From NCBI RefSeq assembly GCF_963678635.1, contig NC_087069.1, forward strand, positions 38,060,071 to 38,124,070: DNA of 64,000 bases, written 5' to 3'. Positions within the stretch are counted from its first letter, which is position 1; each line of letters starts with the position of its first letter. The notes under the pieces were generated by a model, which had not been told where the DNA came from, did not search any database, and saw only the letters and a list, made by a program, of their open reading frames with translations. Shown here one piece after another: positions 55,741-64,000 of the stretch. The DNA is from Symsagittifera roscoffensis. Its lineage: Eukaryota; Xenacoelomorpha; Acoela; Convolutidae. The position numbers and the translations under genes were made by a program.

Positions 55741-58700
55741 CTAAAATTAGTGAAATTTAAGAAACGTATAAATTGTTTCCAATTAACCGCAAAGCAGGAG
55801 AATTCTATTTGCGAAAATTGACATTTTCTTTTCTGCTCAGGTTTATATTTATTTTTTCATTTATAATTAGTATTTTTGTCGCTCAGTAAATTGTAAAAGC
55901 TAAAATTAGTAAACAAAAAGTTGAAAAAATGTCAATGAACTCAAAGAAATCGAAAAAAAAACGATTTTTAATTTTCAACTTTTGAAGGTCGAAAATAAAC
56001 CAAACTATACGTGAAAGAATCTTTCAATATTCAATTTTTTTCATAGAACAAATCAATTAAAGAAAACTCAGTCAATAAATTTTTTATTTCGCCGGAAATC
56101 TAAAAACTAAAATCCGCGGTCGAACCTAAAAGTCGTTCACATGGTGGGTAGTTTCTTCCCGGTTTTCAAGCCTTTCGCAAACTACCAGCACTGGAGTTCC
56201 ATGGGGTAATAATCTATTATATATTGTCATTTTATAGTCAGTATCTATAAAATTACAAGAGTAATCGATTATAATCAATCAATAATGGATTATAACCCTA
56301 GAATTTTTATATCAAAATAATCCATTATAGCCGGTTATAATTCATTAAAAACGGATTATAATCATTATATTTTTTAATCATTGTAATCCATCATAATCCA
56401 TCATAAATATAATCGATTATAATGTATTTTTCGAAAAATTATGAATTTTGCAAATTGTTTTCAAAGTTATCTCATTTCTTGTTTCGTGCAACTGCTACGT
56501 ATTACGTTTCATAATATTTTACTTTTCACATAAGATTTTATTTATTTAAGTTTTCTCTACTTTTTCTATTTTAGGTAAGCTCCATCGCCTCTTTTATCAA
56601 CACCTTCCCCAGTTTACCCCCCCCCCCCTCCCGCTCTCTATCTTAATTTAACCCCCCTCCCCTCCCCCGCTCCCGTCCAATGGTAAGCAAACTGGGGGGA
56701 GGACTGTGATTTGGGGGGGGGGGGGGGGGGTTGGGAGTAAATTTTAGTACACATGGGGGTGGATTTGCAACAATAATGGATTATAATGACAACATTTTAG
56801 ACAACAATTTTCCATTTTAATCTATTATTATCCATGGAACTCCGGTGCGGGTGACAATCAATTAACCGCATACAAACATGAAGCACGTACATTTTCAAAA
56901 TTTCGCAAAGAAAAAATTCGAAACCAACTGAGAAAAGAGAAGTACAGATTCATCATAGTTAAATACATTTTTTGCACATATTCTACTACATGTTTAGTAA
57001 AATCAAAAAGAATCGTCGATAAAACTTAAGTTTTTGGATGACTGCAACGACAAGAAAATAAACCAAATTGCGAAACAACATTTTTGATACTTTAAAAATT
57101 CCCTTGATACTTAAGGCAAAACGTAAAAAGGACAATAAATTATCTATATACAGAGTTTCTGCTTGAATGCGTACCTATATCTTTGGCGGTTGAAACATCC
57201 AGCCATATTTTGAGAATCAAGTTATCAGCACACGCAGTCGAAGGAGTTTTGTACCTAAACATAAAATTAAAAAAATAGATTCATTTCATTATCGTTAAAT
57301 CTAAAAACACTAAATTTCAATGGCAAAAATGATGGTTGGATCAACTAAAAATCTAGAATGTTTGCGCGGATGAAGAGTTTTCTATGGAAAAAATATTTAG
57401 TGCGGTGGTCAGTAGCGGATTTACGAAGGCGCGGGGGCGGACGCCTCCTCAGGGATTCGACCCCCTGCCGACCCAAAGGGTCCCCCCTTTCTACTATTTT
57501 GAAATATCCATATTTGGTGACGGACCCTAAAAATTTTCTAAAGGTGCCTTCGGCGCCAATCTATACTAATTTTGAGGGGGGCGCCAAAAATTTGGTCAAA
57601 TTACGGTCTTTTTAGTGGTTTGGGAGAGCTCAGAAAATCAATTTGGTCAACCTTGAAAATTCGCCCCCCCCCCCCTTCGAGAAAATCTAAGGGCTCTTTT
57701 CCAGTTCCCCCCCCCCCTTTGTTAAATTACTAAAAGAGATGTTCAAAAATTGTTCACACGGCAATTTTCATGTTAGAAATGTAGTGAAAATTTGTTCAGC
57801 TGTTCACGCTGACACGTTTTATTGCAGTTTATAACATTAAAAATTATTTTAAAAAGACTTTCATGTAATGAATTACTGAAAAAATGAAAGGGGGGGGGGA
57901 AACTGGAAAAGAGCCAATCTTAGATCCACCCCTGGCGTTGGTTTTTTAGGGATAAGATTTTTTAGGAATAAGATTACAACTAAGACCAGATCAGCCATGT
58001 ATTATAGCCCCACGCAAAACTAAATCCAATCAAGATTAAAACTTGGGTTTCTTTGTTATGCGACCCAAACTATCAAATTGTTAATTGAGCTTCTGTTTTT
58101 ATTGAAAACTAAGATTTTCCCCCTGATATTTATTTCAACCAATAAGATTCTAGTTTCATGATCAAACTTTCAAACTAGCAAAAAGATCTATATTTTTAGT
58201 CCATATAACAGAAAAGACCATAATATTTAGTTCAAGTCTTCTTTCTAACCCCATCTGGAGAAACATGTCTTCACTGGAAACATTCTGGCTGTAGTTCAGG
58301 TCATACTCCGGCTGTGCTCTGGGGTCATCCAAGTCCACCACTGGCTTCTCATCCACCTCTGTCTCGTCCCAGATGTCATTCGGATCTTTTTCAACTGGCT
58401 TCGCTGGGTTTAAATTGGCACCTGAAGAAAACACACATTGCTGTTTGTTTGAAATCTTTATACTTGATAACTGACTGTTACTTCAGTTTGATGACAAGTA
58501 GATTTTGGGCTCATTTTCCTAACCCCCCAACTCATATGAGCATCAATTTTATGGTCTAACGAGTGATTTTACAAGGTTAACTTTGAATACCAAATATGTT
58601 TGTCATGGCCTAACTCATTAGCATGTCAATTTTCATGACAATCGGACAATGCGAACAGTAATTTTAATTATAAAAAATTGCAGGTGGGGGGGAAAAGGAA

Positions 58701-59990
58701 AAAGAGCCAGATTTTGGAATTAAAAGACAAAAAATATCTGGAAAAATGATTTAAAAGATTTAAATTATTTCATCTTGTAAGAACGCGGTTGGGCTCTTTT
58801 TCCTTCCCCCCCCCCCCACCTGCAAACTTTTGTAAGTAAAATTTTTGTTCACATTGGCCAATTGTCATGAAAATTGGGCTCTTTCCAGTTTCCACCCCCC
58901 TTTCAAATTCAATTTTGAAAAGTTTATTTAACGTTGTCATAATGCAATGAAATTTGGCGTGGTGAACAAATCGACAATTTTGAACAGATTTGTTCTTCAT
59001 ATTTTACAGCGTAACATCACGCATTTAGCCGTAATAACACGTAAAACAAACATAAAACGCGGTATTTTGAAAGGGGGGACTGGAAAAGAGCCGAAAATTG
59101 ACATGCAGACTGATTATGCCATGGCGAACATATTTGGTCTTCATAATTAACCTCGTAAAACCACTCGGTAAATCACTTCATAAAACCTCATAAAATGGAT
59201 GGTCGTGTGATGTGGGGGGGGGGGGGGGGGGAGGAAGAAGAGCCCGGGGTTGTGCAATTAAAGTAACCCTTGTATACAAACAAGTACAAAATAGATTGGA
59301 AGTGAGTCTATCTCATCTGATCCATAGTCAGTTAGGGTCATTCATACTATAGCCCCCCACCAGCTAACACACCTGACTATGTTGATCTCAGTTGCGTGTT
59401 AACGGAGAGTTTTCGTTTATCAGTTTTTCGGTTCTCATCTTAGACACTTTTTAACGCTCTGCATTGATGAAAAGTTTCCATCCCTTTGTTCAGGGCGGAT
59501 CTAGGATTTTCTTGAGGGGGCGGATTTTCAGAAAAAAAAAATCCAGGTCAACCAAATTGATTTTCTGAGCTCTCCCAAAGCACTACAAAGACCCTGTTTT
59601 GGCCAAAATTTCTGCACCGCAGGCAAAAATTTGAAAAAACAGGCCGAGAAAGGCAATTTTAGGCACTTTTTGGAAAATGTTTACCAAAAAAATCGCGTTT
59701 TTTCGGCGCCTTTTTGATAATCTTGATAATCTATCAAGCCAAACTAATTTGTATATGTACAATTTCATACAATTCTTGGTTATAAGTTTCTGTCTTGAAA
59801 ATAAAAAATGTTATTAAATATTTTAGTACTGACTTGTTTTGCTACTGTTTGCTCCAATGGAACCGGGAGTGGCTTTGGCCTGTTTGATCACACCTGTGTC
59901 CAGTTCATCGTCCGATGAGTCATTAGTCTCATCTGGGTCTTTGAGCAGGTCTTGCAGTTGGGTTATACTGTACATGGATGTGGCGTCCAT
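55565..59990 (-). CDS. DNAAF6: DNAAF6/PIH1D3 dynein assembly factor, complete 4-exon gene
   Basis: Four exons on the minus strand, 59990-59834, 58421-58250, 57254-57175 and 55740-55565, join in consistent phase (1, 2... giving 585 nt, 194 aa plus stop). All junctions are GT-AG. Exon 1 has an acidic start (MYSITQLQDLLKDPDETNDS); exon 2 has NDIWDETEVDEK and PRAQPEYDLNYSQNVSSEDM; exon 3 LILKIWLDVS; exon 4 LVDCRTKSHRLTLSLPHP and TLTLPLNRELEFL. The IW...PEY...EDxFL signature and C-terminal CS/p23-like domain match vertebrate PIH1D3 (about 214 aa). That protein works in the cytoplasm with Hsp90-type chaperones to pre-assemble axonemal dynein arms. TAA TAA directly precedes the ATG in frame. No stop or frameshift is seen. 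Introns hold MITEs. Confidence 0.9.
56188..56848. mobile_element. MITE with 30-bp inverted termini and TTATAATC-rich interior (DNAAF6 intron 3)
   Basis: It starts GCACTGGAGTTCCATGG, then TAATAATCTATTA, and ends TAATCTATTATTATCCATGG, then AACTCCGGTGC, which are reverse complements with few differences. Inside are dense repeats of GGATTATAATC-like palindromes at 56225-56435, and long C runs (56615-56670) and an 18-base G run (56713-56730). No clear target duplication. No ORF. Confidence 0.8.
57175..57254 (-). CDS. DNAAF6: DNAAF6 exon 3
   Basis: Acceptor TTATGTTTAG, donor ATATAG/GTACGC. 80 nt, encoding YKTPSTACADNLILKIWLDV, the first CS-domain strands. Too short for an ordinary ORF scan. Confidence 0.85.
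57410..57934. mobile_element. hAT-like MITE, CAGGGGCGGAT family, copy 3 (DNAAF6 intron 2)
   Basis: It begins CAGTAGCGGATTTACG and ends TTAGATCCACCCCTG. Flanking 8-mers GCGGTGGT and GCGTTGGT differ by one base, an 8-bp target duplication. It is interrupted near its right end by the smaller MITE at 57692-57915. Confidence 0.85.
57692..57915. mobile_element. hAT-like MITE, GGCTCTTTTCC family, nested
   Basis: Termini GGCTCTTTTCCAG and CTGGAAAAGAGCC are perfect inverted repeats. The 8-bp duplications AATCTAAG and AATCTTAG differ by one base. Inserted inside the MITE at 57410-57934, so it is the younger of the two. Confidence 0.9.
58250..58421 (-). CDS. DNAAF6: DNAAF6 exon 2
   Basis: Acceptor TGTTTTCTTCAG, donor GTTAGA after CAGATGGG. 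172 nt. It carries the family-defining DPNDIWDETEV and QPEYDLNYSQNVSSEDMFLQ. The open frame continues past the donor to about 58165, but that part is intronic. Confidence 0.9.
58508..58708. mobile_element. hAT-like MITE, GGCTCTTTTCC family (DNAAF6 intron 1)
   Basis: Starts GGCTCATTTTCCTAACCCCC and ends GGGGGAAAAGGAAAAAGAGCC-type sequence. Flanked by identical 8-mers AGATTTTG (58500-58507 and 58709-58716). Confidence 0.9.
58792..59244. mobile_element. hAT-like MITE, GGCTCTTTTCC family, host of a nested copy
   Basis: Starts GGCTCTTTTTCCTTCCCC and ends GGAGGAAGAAGAGCC. Flanking 8-mers CGCGGTTG and CGGGGTTG differ by one base. Enlarged by the copy at 58877-59092 inside it. Confidence 0.85.
58877..59092. 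mobile_element. hAT-like MITE, GGCTCTTTTCC family, nested in its own kind
   Basis: Starts GGCTCTTTCCAGTTTCC and ends GGGGACTGGAAAAGAGCC, with perfect 8-bp duplications GAAAATTG (58869-58876 and 59093-59100). The fresh duplication indicates recent insertion. Confidence 0.92.
59491..59725. mobile_element. MITE, CAGGGGCGGAT family, copy 4, inverted and truncated
   Basis: Starts CAGGGCGGATCTAGG and contains the complement of the family's internal segments (TTGATTTTCTGAGCTCTCCC; GGCGCC). The far end is missing beyond about 59725. In DNAAF6 intron 1. Confidence 0.75.
59834..59990 (-). CDS. DNAAF6: DNAAF6 exon 1
   Basis: ATG at 59990, preceded in frame by TAA TAA. 157 nt, ends ACAA before the donor GTCAGT in phase 1. 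It encodes the acidic, low-complexity N-terminus ending ATPGSIGANSSKT, comparable to the Gly/Pro segment of the human protein. Confidence 0.85.
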
Positions 59991-60633
59991 CAGTTATTAC
60001 TTATATCCAATAAAAGAATAACCAGTGCACTAATTAAACCAATTTAATTAAGTATCGTAAGGCTGAAGCACAAAATTTGCTTATTTTGCTTGTTTTTGCT
60101 TATATTTAGCTTCTTACTGCATCAGCAAAAAAATTTTTGCTCCAAATTAAAACATAACCAAAACAATTATTCAAAATTTTATTATGAACCTTTTTCAAAC
60201 GTAAGTTCTGCTGATAAAATTTATCGATGGTTAAACTGATATAAAACATAAAACAGACGACTATTAGTCACTGCAATGCATAAACAAGATGTGCGCAGTT
60301 TTACATTTACAATCAAAAATAAGCCTACCAAAAGTATCACGTGCCTTTTATGTTTCGTCAGATGATTGAGCGTTTAGTTTTTTTTTGGAAGTTCCCAGTT
60401 GACGTGTTTCCTTTCACTCGACTACCTTTTTCAGACACGTTTTTAAATCAACACGAGTTTCCTGATGGTTGCTGTGATATCAAAATGAATAAGAAAATGA
60501 TTTCTTTTTAGTTTTCCGGAATTTCAAATACAAATTTTTGTCACTTTTTCAAATTAAGAAGTTATGGCTTGTTTCCAATTTCCTTCCCCATTTCATAATT
60601 TCCACGTTCAATGTAATTGTAACACGCTATAAT
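59991..60633. other. Upstream region of DNAAF6, no motif assigned
   Basis: Would hold the DNAAF6 promoter (minus strand). Very AT-rich; I see no TATA box that stands out and no gene. Confidence 0.35.
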
Positions 60634-60852
60634 GCCTCTTTTCCAGTTTCCCCCTTTGATTTTTTTCTGAAATTCACTTCATGAAAGTCTATTTAAAATG
60701 AATTTTCATGAAATGAACTGCATCAAAACGTGTCAGCGTGAACAGGTGAACAATTGTTTACTACATTTCCTACATGAAAAAAGCCATGTGAATACTTTTT
60801 GAACAGATTTGTTTTGTTATTTTACGAGGGGGTGGGAAACTGGAAAAGAGAT
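60634..60852. mobile_element. hAT-like MITE, GGCTCTTTTCC family
   Basis: Starts GCCTCTTTTCCAGTTTCCCC and ends GGGAAACTGGAAAAGAG(AT). Perfect 8-bp flanking duplication GCTATAAT (60626-60633 and 60853-60860). Confidence 0.88.
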
Positions 60853-60860
60853 GCTATAAT

Positions 60861-61615
60861 AGCTAAATTCGTTAGTTTTAGCTGGAAAGTATGAAGATCA
60901 AATGAGCTCAAAATCGTTAATTTGTTCACAATGAACAGTTTAATATCATATGAAATTAGTGTTTTGAAATTGGAATTCGAAAATTGGACATAGGCAAAGC
61001 CAAGCGTCGAAACACTTGCGCTACAACTCAAGCTCAGCAATGCAAATAAGCGAACAAAAGAAACAGAAATCACTGCGTCGAGAAAAATTGAATGTTTTTG
61101 TTTTAGTGTTTGAAAAACTCAATTTCAGAAACAGCCGCGAAACACAACATCCAGCGCTAAAAAATGTTCATTTATCGAGTCGCTACTAGGCCGACATATT
61201 ACAGCAGGCGTCCGTACTGAGGTAGCCGAAAACAAATAAGGGCCATAAAAATTGTTGACATATGTTAAGTTTCAAACTTGCAGCTTTTTTTCCTTCAACA
61301 ACCTTAAAAGTCACTTATGCTCTGCAAACTTGGTAAAGTAAAATAACTAAAACAAAAAAAACTAAGCCAAAATCATCTGATCGAGAAAAAAAACTAAAAC
61401 AAAAGTATTCAAAACCAAATTTTGTGAATTAACGAATAACACAACGACTATCAATTATAAAACTATATGTTCAAATCAGAAAAAAAAAATCCCAAGCTTT
61501 GTACACCGCGTTCCCCACATCACATTGATTAGAATTTGCGTTGCTTACCCAGTTTCAAATTTTGACCAATATATATAACATCAAAACCAGCTTTTCAGAG
61601 AATGAAACGGGGCAA
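60861..61615. other. No gene recognised
   Basis: The minus-strand frame 60822-61073 starts with a hydrophobic stretch but overlaps the MITE end and lacks splice or family support. Confidence 0.35.
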
Positions 61616-61704
61616 TACAGCATATCCGAACAAAAAATGTTCAACAGTTCCAAAAAATGATGATTTTTGGCACTGTTGAACAACATTTTTTCGGCATTGC
61701 TGTA
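61616..61704. repeat. Long hairpin
   Basis: TACAGCATATCCGAACAAAA with AATGTTCAACAGTTCCAAAAA pairs with TTTTTGGCACTGTTGAACAA with CATTTTTTCGGCATTGCTGTA around a 7-base loop: a near-perfect ~40-bp stem. Confidence 0.85.
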
Positions 61705-61742
61705 CGGCTCTTAGAAGGGCTCTGTGTAGTGTCGAAGCAAAT

Positions 61743-61801
61743 CAGTGCCGAACAGCAATAAGTTATTCAACAGTGCTGAAATCTTGAACTTTCGGCACTG
61801 T
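61743..61801. repeat. Second hairpin with the same motif
   Basis: CAGTGCCGAA and TTCGGCACTG face each other across ~38 bases that themselves contain TTCAACAGTGCTGAA. The CAGTGCCGAA/TTCAACAGT motif is shared with the hairpin at 61616-61704. Confidence 0.7.
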
Positions 61802-62895
61802 TAAACATTTTTCAGTTTCGCCCCTGTTGTACTTCAACACTGTTGATCTCCCCCTTTTCTCTATAAACGTCCGAGTAAAATCAACAATTACAATGTAAAA
61901 TTATTGTTAAAGAGTTGCAAAGCGGAACTTTGCAACACTTGCGCACTTGCGATGCAAATCACACATAGCGGTACAAAGTAGCCGATGAAAAAAAAAGAAG
62001 AAAAAAAGTTCTGAAAAATTGTTCGAAAAATTTACTTGATAAACTAACTAGACAACAGTTGAAAAATTACCGCAAGAGAAAACTCATATCATGAACAGCT
62101 CTTGAAAAATAGAAAGCATCTAACGAGCGACAACAAAGTTGAGAAAATTTGGGCTGAAACCTGTTGAGCCTAAGAAAAACGAAAAAAAAAAGAAAAAACT
62201 GCAGATCAGACATGGTAAATTTAAAAAATTGTGAAACTCAGTTCTCAGTTATAGTAAAAACAGTTTAAATTGGAACAGAAGCTATGCTTTAAAAAGTAAA
62301 CCAATAACAACTCTACCAGATAAAAAAGGGCGTTTAAAAAAACGGATAATGAACCGAAAGAAAATAGGAAGAAAACCGCGAAACCGAAAAAAATAATAAG
62401 AAATTTTTTTCAAAGATAATTAGAACTGAAACGTACTTGAACTATTTTCTACTTAAATGATAGTAGTTTTAATTAAAAATGTAAGATGAAAGATCCTGTA
62501 GAAGTGAAGATCCTCTAGAGGAAGTGAAGATTTTGTGGACAAGGTTGTTAACGGGAAAAAAGGACATGTACCCGATTGTAATACCCTTGCTTATTGCAAG
62601 GGGTAAATATCATGAGGAAAGCTTCTTAGATACATAGGAAGCAAACAGTGTGAGAGTCAAAAATAACACAGAAGCGAAGTTGCGCCTTGCAAACACTACC
62701 GATAACACGACAAAGAAGCTTTATAAAGTGAAATAAGAAAAATAAAAATAGGCCTCGAATGACTAAAATTTTGCAACGTAATTGGATTCGAAACTGCGCC
62801 CCCAAGGTTTGGAATCGCCCGCCTTGCCTGCTCGCACTAGAACGCTTAAGAATTGACAAACACTAGTCGCAAATAAAGCAGCTACATATTCTCAC
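61802..62895. other. No gene recognised
   Basis: A-rich on the plus strand, short ORFs only. If the exon at 62896-62986 is real this is its first intron. Confidence 0.35.
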
Positions 62896-62986
62896 CTATT
62901 GCCAATGCAATGCAGCAGAGTGGCACCAAACACAAGTAGACAGATCTTTGCAGGTAATAATTTGGAATATAACAAAGTGAAGGCAT
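62896..62986 (-). CDS. Possible first exon encoding a signal peptide or anchor
   Basis: On the minus strand ATG at 62986 starts MPSLCYIPNYYLQRSVYLCL, then VPLCCIALAI, a short N-region and a 16-residue hydrophobic core. It ends AATAG before the strong donor GTGAGA, phase 1. The phase fits secreted or membrane proteins built of class 1-1 exons. No partner exon was found between here and DNAAF6, so this is a candidate only. Confidence 0.3.
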
Positions 62987-64000
62987 CGACGCTAAATTTG
63001 CATGGAATAAATTGGAAAGAATAAAGCCAAACTATGTATAAATTATGCTTACTAAAATGTTGCGAGATATATTGAGTTGAAAAATTTCTGAAATCTAGTT
63101 TTTTTTATTGTGCTGATATTTGAAGCAATTAGCAGACGCATTTTAACTAGTATACGAAAAATTTCATTCAAAACATCCGACCCTGCCCAGGTTCCAACGC
63201 TCTTATTTTGTTGCGGGCCTCCTTGCTTACCTCTACGCTACAGATCCATGATACTTTGAAGCTAAAGTGCTATTTGTAATATAATACTCGGTGTTAATAT
63301 CCTTAGCATTGGCAGTACTCAATAGCTGGTTATTGATCAAAATGAACACTTTCAAAATGAACATTTTTGTCGCAACAATATTTGCGTCGCAACAATATTT
63401 GCGAGTTAGGTTGGAAAAAAAGAAAGTTCATACAATGACACAAGCTTTGCTTATGTAATGAAAAAAAAATTGAACATTACGTTTCTTGAGGCTCAACCTA
63501 GAGAAAAATTGAAGTGTGTTTTTCTATATCGACACAGGAGCATTAACTTTTTTGTTGAAACAACCTTGTTTCATACACAAAAAGCTTGATTCGAGTATTA
63601 AACTGGGATGATTCGCTCGGTATTCTTTAATTCTCTATTAAACAAGAGGTGTCCTAGTTAGATGAGTCGTGGTCTTTATATGATCAAACCAAGGTTGGCG
63701 ATGATTTGTGCGCTGCATTTTATACTTTGATTAATCTATAGAAACCATGATTGGCTTAGTTTCCATTGAAGTTGTCATCATGGCTTTAACAGCAAACAGA
63801 CAAGTCATTTTTTAGTTTCTCTGAAACTTGTTAAACAGATGGCGTAATAAATTGAGCTTGAGTTGCTGAAGTTTCTTTTAAGAAAATAAGTCAAGAAGTT
63901 TCTTTCATTGCTTCAATTAAAACTGTCAAAAAGCTTCAATTAAAACTTCAATTAAAACTTCTAAAAGATTTCTTCGAACTTACTGCAACCATTGAATATT
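62987..64000. other. No gene recognised; small tandem duplications
   Basis: GTCGCAACAATATTTGCG is repeated at about 63368-63402, and CTTCAATTAAAA three times near 63910-63960. Otherwise nothing supported. Confidence 0.45.

Noticed and set aside
58162-58249. C-terminal part of the ORF 58162-58434 beyond exon 2
   Set aside because: It lies past a good GT donor, loses similarity to DNAAF6 there, and exon 3 continues the protein in phase.
19132-59768. ORFs inside the GGCGGAT MITEs (for example 19042-19224, 19294-19515, 57358-57615, 59583-59768)
   Set aside because: Produced by repetitive non-coding MITE sequence; similar peptides only reflect shared repeats.
1-64000. CRISPR arrays, bacterial promoters, ribosome-binding sites
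   Set aside because: Intron-bearing eukaryotic DNA; regular repeats here are transposon-derived and lack spacer structure.

Overview
The window is AT-rich, low-coding eukaryotic DNA, almost certainly from an animal. It carries a spliced gene with GT-AG introns for the axonemal-dynein assembly factor DNAAF6 (PIH1D3), exons of an extracellular fibronectin-III-like protein, and several animal-type retrotransposon classes. I cannot name the species. A marine invertebrate would fit the env-bearing Ty3/Gypsy (Tor-like) element and the CR1/jockey-like LINE, but that is inference. There are no bacterial operons, rRNA genes, convincing tRNA genes or CRISPR arrays.

Layout. 1-3.2 kb: a 235-bp segment present twice and an LTR-like block. 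3.4-18.8 kb: one large decayed Ty3/Gypsy element on the minus strand, reading leader, small basic ORF, gag, protease, RT/RNase H, integrase, membrane ORF, env-like glycoprotein and extra 3' ORF; its RT has lost the YxDD region. 19-22 kb: hAT-like MITEs and two class 1-1 FN3-like exons (minus). 22.3-26.0 kb: a complete but decayed Copia element (plus) with 5-bp target duplications and an internal deletion that removed nearly all of the RT. 26-40 kb: mostly non-coding, with dispersed repeats, a candidate signal-peptide exon at 34.9 kb, hairpins, and a cluster of 12 AGATCT palindromes at 38.2-39.0 kb. 40.4-50.7 kb: a second Ty3/Gypsy element (plus) whose LTR/gag end, with left flank, forms three tandem ~1.95-kb units, each holding two LTR-like copies. 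50.8-55.4 kb: a young LINE (plus) with three ORFs and a (CAA)n tail. 55.6-60.0 kb: the DNAAF6 gene on the minus strand, 4 coding exons and 194 codons, its introns filled with MITEs that are in places nested. 60-64 kb: one more MITE, hairpins and a possible signal-peptide first exon at 62.9 kb.

The host genes look functional: DNAAF6 has consistent splice phases and an open reading frame throughout. Nearly everything else is transposon-derived. The most useful result not visible from long ORFs is the complete four-exon DNAAF6 model. The most unusual structures are the tandem LTR-pair array and the AGATCT palindrome cluster.
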